From assembly GCA_023150495.1 (NCBI GenBank), contig JAKLKT010000143.1, forward strand, positions 1 through 7,212: DNA of 7,212 nt. Direction: 5' to 3'. The translations under genes and the position numbers were made by a program. This document shows, piece by piece, positions 1 through 4,696 of this stretch (the first letter of the stretch is position 1; each line of letters opens with the position of its first letter). Under the pieces are notes generated by a model. The model saw only the letters and a program-made list of their open reading frames with translations, was not told the DNA's origin and ran no database searches. This stretch comes from Planctomycetota bacterium (lineage in GTDB: Bacteria > Planctomycetota > PLA2).

Positions 1-344
1 CCGGCGAGCCAGTCGACGAGATGCGAGAGCGGCTCGTCGCCGACGCCGTTCAGGAAGACCACGCCGCCGCAGTCGCGCTCCTGGAAGAGCTGCGCGAGGT
101 GCGAGGCCGTCCCGTTCACGAGGGGCACCCCCTCGTGCGTGAGGACGCCGCCCGTCACCGTGAAGCGCAGGCGCTCGTGTCCGAGACCGAACGAGCGCCG
201 CAGCTCGGCGACGAGGTCGTGGAGCGCGGTGTGCGCGCGGGTGTGGTCGGGCGCGTAGATGCGCCGCGCCGACACGGCGGCTGCGAGCCGGCGGGCCAGC
301 TCCTCGGCCCTGTCGAGTTCGAGGTGCGTCATGACGTCGCTCAT
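1..344 (-). CDS. Partial protein with 'Y-x-x-x-H' N-terminal domain, paralogous to the upstream gene (runs off left edge)
   Basis: Reading the minus strand from the ATG at 344 gives 114 uninterrupted codons to the window edge, so only the N-terminus is present. It begins MSDVMTHLELDRAEEL. The start overlaps the stop of the upstream gene by 4 bp (ATGA), a standard sign of translational coupling. No signal peptide or membrane segment is visible, so it is probably cytoplasmic. The pattern is an amphipathic helix, then IYAPDHTR (about residues 29-36), a helix ending in SFG, a strand pair LRFTVTGG, and FLNGVGDEPLSHL near the edge. The upstream protein's first ~110 residues show the same order: LYPAGHAR, VFGG, LTFQVRG, LLPGIERSELKLL. 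I infer that the two share one domain by duplication. In the Myxococcota and planctomycetes such 'LYPPGHP'-type domains precede HEAT-repeat or other regulatory regions, but I am recalling this rather than verifying it. Function unknown; what follows the domain lies outside the window. Confidence 0.85.
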   Translation of the reverse strand, partial: MSDVMTHLELDRAEELARRLAAAVSARRIYAPDHTRAHTALHDLVAELRRSFGLGHERLRFTVTGGVLTHEGVPLVNGTASHLAQLFQERDCGGVVFLNGVGDEPLSHLVDWLA

Positions 345-2209
345 TGACGATTCTCCCCGCTTGTGGCGGTCGTTTCCTGGAGCGCGCTCAGGGCCATCTG
401 CCGCAGATCCCGGCGGAAGAGCGGCAGGAAGGCGGAGCGCGCGCGCGCCACCTTCTGGAGGAAGGCCACGCTCTCGGCGCTCGCCATCTGCTGGAGCGCC
501 TTCATCGCGGTGCTCGCCTCCGCGATCCCGCGCTTCCTGACGTTGGCCCGAAAGACGATGTCGGCGAGGATCCCCGCCGCGAGCGGCGACTTGAACCGGC
601 CCAGCGCGCGGACGAGCTCCTGGTCGATCCCGTCGTCGCCGTAGGCGAGACCGAGGAGGAGGAGGCGGAGCGCCGAGTCGCTCCCCGTCTCCGCGAGCCT
701 CCTGACCAGCTCCTGGCGGTCCGCGGGCGAGCCCTTCGTGAGGATCTCCTTGCAGATCGGCCCGACGACCGCGGTCCCCTGCGCGAAGAGGGGGCCGAAG
801 ATCTCGGGCCGGAAGAAGAGCTCGCGATTCTGGCGGGCCCAGCGCGCGAGCGTCTGCTTCTTCTCGCGCGCCACCTCGAGCAGCCGCTCGGTCGCCACGT
901 GCCGGAAGGGGCGGAGGAGCGGCGTCGCGAGGATGCGCACGAGCATCTGGAACGGGTTGGCCCGCGCCGAGAGCCGCTTCACGATCGGGCGGGCCAGCTC
1001 GGGGCGGTCGGTCATCGAGGCGAGCAGGAGGAGCACGGCCTCCTCGTCGCGCGTGTTGTCGAAGACCGCCTGGATCAGCTGCTCCCGCGACTCGTGGTGC
1101 ACCGGCGGCATGTCGATCGCGATGTGCCGCAGCACGCGCGCGACCGAGGTCGACGAGTAGCGCGCCTCGGCGATCGTCGAGAGGAACATGTGCCGGCGCT
1201 CGTGGAACTCCTCCGGCGTCTCCGCGGTGACGAGGAGCTCGCAGAGGATCAGGAGCGCGGTCTCCTCGGAGGAGTGGAACTCGAGGTGGCGGCGGATCGA
1301 GACGAGCGTCGCCTGCGCGTCGGGCTGCTCCGCCGCGAGCAGCTCGCGCACCTTCTCCGTGGAGTAGGCCTCCTGCTCGCCGCTGCCCGCGTGCACGGCG
1401 GCGCTGCCCCGCGTCAGATCCTGCGGCGTGACGCCGCGGAAGAAGGACCGGAGGCTCTCGACGCGGGCCGTGAGGATCGCGGCGAGGGCCGGCTGGTCGA
1501 GCGTGTGCTCGACGATCTCGAGGAAGGCGAGCAGCGCGGACTGGAGCGCGTCGGCTTCCATCGCCTCCCACTCCGGCCGCGCGAAGAAGGCGAGGAGCAG
1601 CTTGTCGAGGTTGCCCTGGACGTGGGCCACGCTCTGGGGCTCCGCGCGGAGGCTCCGCTCGAGCGTGCGCTGCAGCTGCTCGAACCGCGTGATCGTCTCC
1701 GGCGCGCGCATCCGCTCCGCGAGGAGCGGCGTGAGCTGGCCGATGCCCTGCTCGTCCTCCGTGTCCTCGCCGTCGCCGTCGCCGCGGAAGGTCGAGACCT
1801 GGAGGTGGGGGTGGGGGGAACGGGCGAAAAAGGCGTGCGCGCCTCCCGAACGGGCGAGATCCCGTGCATCGAGGCAGAGTAGCTCCGCGAGGAGCTTCAG
1901 CTCCGAGCGCTCGATCCCCGGCAGCAGGATCAGGCTCCGGATGCGCCGTCGGCGCAGTTTGTAGGCCAGGTCCGAGGTGATCTCGGGAGCTGCGGTGACA
2001 GGCTCGTCGTTGAGTTCGACGCGCACGCCGCGAACTTGGAATGTGAGCGGGACCTTCCGCCCGCCGAACACGTCGTCGAGGAACCGGCTGAGCTCCGCGA
2101 CCTGCGCCTCGACGCGCGCGTGGCCGGCGGGGTAGAGCTTGAGGACGCGGGGGAACGCGAGCAGCGCGCGGAGGAGGCGGATGACCCGGTGGTCATTGGC
2201 GCCTCCCAT
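341..2209 (-). CDS. HEAT-repeat-like cytoplasmic protein with 'YPAGH' N-terminal domain (622 aa)
   Basis: The open frame extends up to 2332, but I choose the ATG at 2209 (MGGANDHRVIRLL). It has GAGG 8 nt upstream, and the upstream extension is low-complexity Gly/Pro/Arg translated from a G/C hairpin region. The protein has no signal peptide or membrane segment. Residues ~8-110 form the domain shared with the downstream gene: LYPAGH at 25-30, LTFQVRG at 55-61 and LLPGIERSEL at 95-104. A charged linker (DGDGEDTEDEQG) follows, then long helical stretches rich in Leu, Ala and Arg. From ~478 to 610 regularly spaced helix pairs resemble HEAT repeats (for example ELVRRLAETGSDSALRLLLL and ELVRALGRFKSPLAAGILA). 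HEAT arrays usually act as protein-binding scaffolds. No catalytic motif is visible and the partner is unknown. Its stop overlaps the next gene's ATG, so the two are one operon and their products may work together. The family call is moderate; the gene itself is near certain. Confidence 0.88.
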   Translation of the reverse strand: MGGANDHRVIRLLRALLAFPRVLKLYPAGHARVEAQVAELSRFLDDVFGGRKVPLTFQVRGVRVELNDEPVTAAPEITSDLAYKLRRRRIRSLILLPGIERSELKLLAELLCLDARDLARSGGAHAFFARSPHPHLQVSTFRGDGDGEDTEDEQGIGQLTPLLAERMRAPETITRFEQLQRTLERSLRAEPQSVAHVQGNLDKLLLAFFARPEWEAMEADALQSALLAFLEIVEHTLDQPALAAILTARVESLRSFFRGVTPQDLTRGSAAVHAGSGEQEAYSTEKVRELLAAEQPDAQATLVSIRRHLEFHSSEETALLILCELLVTAETPEEFHERRHMFLSTIAEARYSSTSVARVLRHIAIDMPPVHHESREQLIQAVFDNTRDEEAVLLLLASMTDRPELARPIVKRLSARANPFQMLVRILATPLLRPFRHVATERLLEVAREKKQTLARWARQNRELFFRPEIFGPLFAQGTAVVGPICKEILTKGSPADRQELVRRLAETGSDSALRLLLLGLAYGDDGIDQELVRALGRFKSPLAAGILADIVFRANVRKRGIAEASTAMKALQQMASAESVAFLQKVARARSAFLPLFRRDLRQMALSALQETTATSGENRQ

Positions 2210-2212
2210 GCG

Positions 2213-2221
2213 CCTTACCTC
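2213..2221 (-). promoter_or_regulatory. Ribosome binding site that fixes the start of the HEAT-like gene
   Basis: Read on the minus strand the sequence is GAGGTAAGG followed by CGC and ATG. GAGG sits 8 nt from the ATG, close to ideal Shine-Dalgarno spacing. It favours the start at 2209 over the possible earlier ATG at 2332, which has no similar sequence and would translate a G/C-rich hairpin region. Confidence 0.65.
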
Positions 2222-2248
2222 GGGACGTACCGAGGGCGCAGGGTCACC

Positions 2249-2281
2249 CCCCGCCGTTTGGCGGGGCGGGACCCGCCCGCC
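2249..2281. repeat. G/C-rich inverted repeats (competing hairpins)
   Basis: CCCCGCC (2249-2255), loop GTTT, GGCGGGG (2260-2266) is a perfect 7-bp stem with a 4-nt loop. Immediately downstream GCGGG-A-CCCGC (2266-2276) is a second perfect inverted repeat, and GGCGGG at the left can alternatively pair with CCCGCC at the right, so the stems compete. No T-run follows on either strand, so a classical terminator is unlikely. It lies 40-70 bp upstream of the minus-strand gene's start, possibly in its 5' leader, or it may be a fragment of a dispersed intergenic repeat. Confidence 0.5.
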
Positions 2282-2472
2282 TCCCTGCCCTCTGCCAAGG
2301 GGGGAGGCGCCGCGATGGTCCAATTTCCCCATCTGTCCGGATGCCTGTAAGGAGCCTGCACCCCGAGCGAACCACAGCGTGGGACCAGTGCAAACCGGAT
2401 GTGGGCATTAGTTCGTAACTTCGCATAAGACGTTTACAGTAATGGTTTTACGACTGCACGGTTTTCGTTCGA

Positions 2473-2499
2473 TTGGTCTCATTTGGTCTCGTTGGTCTG
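2473..2499 (+). repeat. Three direct TTGGTCT repeats with about 10-bp spacing upstream of the bacilliredoxin gene
   Basis: TTGGTCTC starts at 2473 and again at 2483, and TTGGTCTG starts at 2492. The 10- and 9-bp spacing places the copies on nearly the same face of the helix. They lie 65-90 bp before the bacilliredoxin ATG. Arrays like this can be activator or repressor sites, but the array is short and could be a chance slippage product. Confidence 0.4.
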
Positions 2500-2563
2500 G
2501 TCGTTGGGTAAGGGGGCTCGGGGGGCAGGGGACCGTCTCCTCCGAGAGGGTAGGATCTTCACC

Positions 2564-2989
2564 ATGCCGTACGACCCCGAGCTCGTCGCCCCGATGCGCC
2601 GCGAGATGGTGGACTTGGGAGCGAAGGAGCTCACCACCGCGAAGTCCGTCGAGGAGTTCTTCAAGGCGAAGAAGGGCACCGCGCTCCTCTTCGTCAACTC
2701 GGTCTGCGGGTGCGCCGCGGGAAGCGCGCGCCCCGGGCTCAAGCTTGCGCTCTCGGGCGACCACAAGCCCGACCGGATCGCGACCGTGTTCGCCGGCCAG
2801 GACACGGACGCGACGGCCGCGGCGCGCGCCCACTTCAAGCAGTTCCCGCCGTCGAGCCCGTCCGCGGTGCTCTTCAAGGACGGCGAGCCGGTCTTCTTCC
2901 TGCCGCGCCACATGATCGAGGGGAGGGACGCGCCGAGCGTCGCCTTCGAGCTCGTGGGGGCGTTCGACGAGTTCTGCGCGAAGAAGTAG
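2564..2989 (+). CDS. Bacilliredoxin, BrxA/BrxB (YphP/YqiW) family
   Basis: The protein is 141 residues, close to the ~144 of Bacillus BrxA and BrxB. I chose the ATG at 2564 (MPYDPELVAPMRREMVDLGA) because it has AGGA 8 nt upstream and matches the family's N-terminal 'M.YD..lv.pMR.EL...G' pattern. An 81-nt upstream extension to 2483 runs through the repeat region and is unlikely. The family's signature Cys-Gly-Cys lies in VNSVCGCAAG, with Cys48 and Cys50. The rest is the thioredoxin-like fold: a strand LLFVNS before the motif, ATVFAGQD after it, FPPSSPSAVLFKDGEPVFFLPRHMIEG, and a final helix FELVGAFDEFCAKK. The known role is cytoplasmic removal of bacillithiol from S-thiolated proteins; whether this organism makes bacillithiol cannot be seen here. 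The next gene starts 3 bp after the stop. BrxA and BrxB cannot be told apart from this, so no symbol is given. Confidence 0.92.
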   Translation: MPYDPELVAPMRREMVDLGAKELTTAKSVEEFFKAKKGTALLFVNSVCGCAAGSARPGLKLALSGDHKPDRIATVFAGQDTDATAAARAHFKQFPPSSPSAVLFKDGEPVFFLPRHMIEGRDAPSVAFELVGAFDEFCAKK

Positions 2990-2992
2990 CGC

Positions 2993-3274
2993 GTGGGGAC
3001 GTTCCACAGCGACAAGGGCGAGCTGCACGGGATCACGGTCGTCGTCGAGACGAGCGGCCGGCGCGTCTACGTCGGCCGCTGCGACGAGGAGAGCCGGGCG
3101 GGGATCATCCTGCTCGACGCGGACCACCACGACGACGGCGCGGACGGGAAGAGCACGGCCGACTATCTGCGCTTCGCGGCCCGGTACGGCATCTTCAAGA
3201 AGCACGACCGCGTGGCCATACCCCGCGCCGAGATCAAGAAGATCACCCGCCTCGGCGACCTCCCCCGATCGTAG
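2993..3274 (+). CDS. Conserved-looking small protein of unknown function, coupled to the bacilliredoxin gene
   Basis: A 93-residue protein starting with GTG (MGTFHSDKGELHGITVVVET), 3 bp after the bacilliredoxin stop. A purine-rich AAGAAG at the end of the upstream gene may serve as its ribosome binding site. It has no signal peptide or membrane segment. Alternating strands (ITVVVETSGRRVYVGRC, AGIILLDAD) are followed by an acidic, His-containing loop DADHHDD (42-48), a helix (STADYLRFAARYG) and a final RVAIPRAEIKKITRL segment. The overall pattern could be a small beta-barrel of the Sm/SH3 kind, which is only an impression. The single Cys30 lies in YVGRCDE. I recognise no named family. The tight spacing implies co-expression with the redoxin and perhaps a role in the same thiol or stress response. 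Its TAG stop is also the first three bases of a REP-like repeat. Confidence 0.8.
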   Translation: MGTFHSDKGELHGITVVVETSGRRVYVGRCDEESRAGIILLDADHHDDGADGKSTADYLRFAARYGIFKKHDRVAIPRAEIKKITRLGDLPRS

Positions 3275-3306
3275 CGGTACGGTGCCAGGCTCCCGCCAAC
3301 TAGTAT
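3272..3306 (+). repeat. REP-like palindromic repeat, copy 1 (degenerate right arm)
   Basis: A 35-nt element reading TAGCGGTACGG-T-GCCAGGC-T-CC, then CGCCAA, then CTAGTAT. It aligns without gaps to 6979-7013, with differences only at two T/A positions and within the six-base block of the right arm. That block breaks the outer stem, leaving 6 of 11 arm positions complementary. The first three bases are the stop codon of the preceding gene. GTAG at 3271-3274 resembles the tetranucleotide that precedes REP hairpins in RAYT-associated elements. Confidence 0.65.
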
Positions 3307-3403
3307 CCCGTCTGCGCGCCGCCTGGCAGGCCGGTTCCGCCGGTCGCCTTCGCTGCCCCCGGAGCCCCCTCCCTTCCCGTGCAATCCATGGTCTGATTCC
3401 CGG

Positions 3404-4615
3404 ATGCGCCGCATCGCCTTCCTCCTCCTCGCCGCCACGCTCTGCCCCGCGGATCCTCCCGCGAAGCGCCCCGGGTACTTCGGCGCGCAGCTCGAGGACG
3501 CGACGGTCGGCGGGACCGCAGGCGTGCGGCTCGCGCGCGTCATGCCGGACACGCCGGCTGCCGCGGCCGGCCTCCTCGACGGCGACGTCGTCGTGCGCTT
3601 CGGGGAGAAGGAGGTCCCGACGGCCGCGGCGCTCGGCGCGGCCATCCGCGAGGCGGGCGCCGGCGCGAAGGTCGAGGTCGGGATCCTGCGCGACGGGGAG
3701 CGCCGGTCGCTCCCGCTCACGCTGGGCGTGCACCCGCAGGCGCTGCTCGAGGAGCCCGACCGGTCGCCGGGCATGTTCGCCGTCACGGTGGAGCGCGACC
3801 TCTCCTACGCGCTTGGCGACGCGGCGCCGCACGAGAGGCACAAGCTGAATCTCTTCCTGCCCGCGGCGGAGGACCCGTTCCCGATCGTGCTCTGGATCCA
3901 CGCGGGCGCGTGGTCCTACGGGGACCGTGCGGGCGAGACGGCGCTCGCGATGCGTTTCGCCGAGCGCGGCGTGGGATTCGCGGCGATGAGCTACCGCCTG
4001 AGCTCGCGGGTCTGGAACGAGCCCTCCGCGCCGAAGGAGGGCTTCCGGCACCCGGCGCACGCGGAGGACTGCGCGATGGCGTTCGCGTGGCTGCGCAAGC
4101 GGTTCCCGGGGAGTCCGCTCTTCCTCTCCGGCCACTCCTGCGGCGCGCACCTCGCGGCACTCCTCGCGCTCGACCCGCGCTACCTCGTGGCGCACGGGCT
4201 CGGTGTGGGGGAGATTCGCGGCGTCATCCCGATCGGCGGCGGCTACGACCTCGTGAAGTACCACGCGATCCTCGCGGACGGCCTCGACGGCGAGCCGGGC
4301 CTCGGCAAGGAGAAGGCCGACGCGCACCTGAAGTGGATCTTCGGCGACACGGAGGCGGACTGGGTCGCGGCCTCGCCGACGACGTACCTGAAGGGCTCCA
4401 AGGTCCCGATGCTCGTCGTCGCCGAGCGCGAGCCCTCGATGGTGCGGTACACGAGGGACTTCGAGGATGCCGTCAAGGCCCTGGGCATCACGTCGATCCG
4501 CTTCCGCTACATGGAGGACCGCACGCACGGGCAGAGCTCGCCGCTCATGTCGCGCAAGGCCCCGGACCCGGTGCGCGACGAGGCGATCGCGTTCATCCGC
4601 GAGCTGTCGCGATAG
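3404..4615 (+). CDS. Secreted PDZ-domain alpha/beta-hydrolase (esterase-like)
   Basis: This is a 403-residue protein with a short signal peptide (MRRIAFLLLAATL, residues 1-~16), so it is exported; Cys14 lies in ATLC, which is not a proper lipobox. Residues ~23-110 are a PDZ domain (GYFGAQLEDA, then PDTPAAAAGLLDGDVVVRFG), as in HtrA-like proteins, where it binds peptides or exposed C-termini. Residues ~128-403 are an alpha/beta-hydrolase like BD-FAE, kynurenine formamidase or carboxylesterase proteins: oxyanion motif HAGAW (166-170), nucleophile elbow GHSCG with Ser245, and His375 in EDRTHGQ. At the expected acid position I read VAEREPSMV, so Glu343 may replace the usual Asp. It probably hydrolyses an ester or amide in the periplasm or outside; the substrate is unknown. 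No strong ribosome binding site precedes the ATG, but the signal peptide supports it. The next exported protein starts 81 bp downstream. Confidence 0.88.
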   Translation: MRRIAFLLLAATLCPADPPAKRPGYFGAQLEDATVGGTAGVRLARVMPDTPAAAAGLLDGDVVVRFGEKEVPTAAALGAAIREAGAGAKVEVGILRDGERRSLPLTLGVHPQALLEEPDRSPGMFAVTVERDLSYALGDAAPHERHKLNLFLPAAEDPFPIVLWIHAGAWSYGDRAGETALAMRFAERGVGFAAMSYRLSSRVWNEPSAPKEGFRHPAHAEDCAMAFAWLRKRFPGSPLFLSGHSCGAHLAALLALDPRYLVAHGLGVGEIRGVIPIGGGYDLVKYHAILADGLDGEPGLGKEKADAHLKWIFGDTEADWVAASPTTYLKGSKVPMLVVAEREPSMVRYTRDFEDAVKALGITSIRFRYMEDRTHGQSSPLMSRKAPDPVRDEAIAFIRELSR

Positions 4616-4647
4616 TCCGCCGCAACACTCCCGTTGCAGCCGCGCGG

Positions 4648-4674
4648 CGCGTCCGGCGGCGGCGCGTGGACGCG
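4648..4674 (+). repeat. Small inverted repeat between the esterase and metallopeptidase genes
   Basis: CGCGTCC (4648-4654) and GGACGCG (4668-4674) are perfectly complementary, forming a 7-bp stem around a 13-nt loop. It ends 22 bp before the next start codon and just ahead of its ribosome binding site. No T-run follows, so it is unlikely to stop transcription. It may stabilise or attenuate the mRNA, or arise by chance in such GC-rich sequence. Confidence 0.3.
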
Positions 4675-4696
4675 TAGACGAGGATGAGGGGCGACC

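Larger units (their letters stand above)
2210..2563. other. Divergent intergenic region (354 bp) carrying the control sequences of both flanking operons
   Basis: No convincing gene lies here; open frames across it are low-complexity shadows. From left to right it holds the ribosome binding site of the minus-strand operon, a G/C hairpin cluster (2249-2281), about 120 bp of mixed sequence, an AT-rich patch (about 2404-2480) that stands out sharply from the GC-rich background, three TTGGTCT repeats (2473-2499), and an AGGA 8 nt before the bacilliredoxin ATG. Promoters for both directions must lie here, but I could not find a convincing -35/-10 pair with proper spacing on either strand. The AT-rich patch is the most likely place for them. 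Confidence 0.7.

Noticed and set aside
344..1882. 512-residue plus-strand open frame antisense to the HEAT-like gene
   Set aside because: Composition is Arg/Leu/Glu low complexity with no domain pattern. The minus-strand frame has a ribosome binding site, coupled neighbour and repeat structure.
2210..2332. N-terminal extension of the HEAT-like protein
   Set aside because: The 41 extra residues are Gly/Pro/Arg-rich translation of the G/C hairpin region, and the internal ATG at 2209 has a good ribosome binding site.
2412..2445. loxP-like or dif-like recombination site (GTAACTTCGCATAA)
   Set aside because: Only one arm resembles the consensus; no matching second arm at the correct spacing was found. 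It is kept only as a low-interest remark.
3404..3460. Lipoprotein signal for the PDZ-esterase
   Set aside because: The Cys in ATLC has Leu at the -1 position, which signal peptidase II does not normally accept; an ordinary signal peptide fits better.
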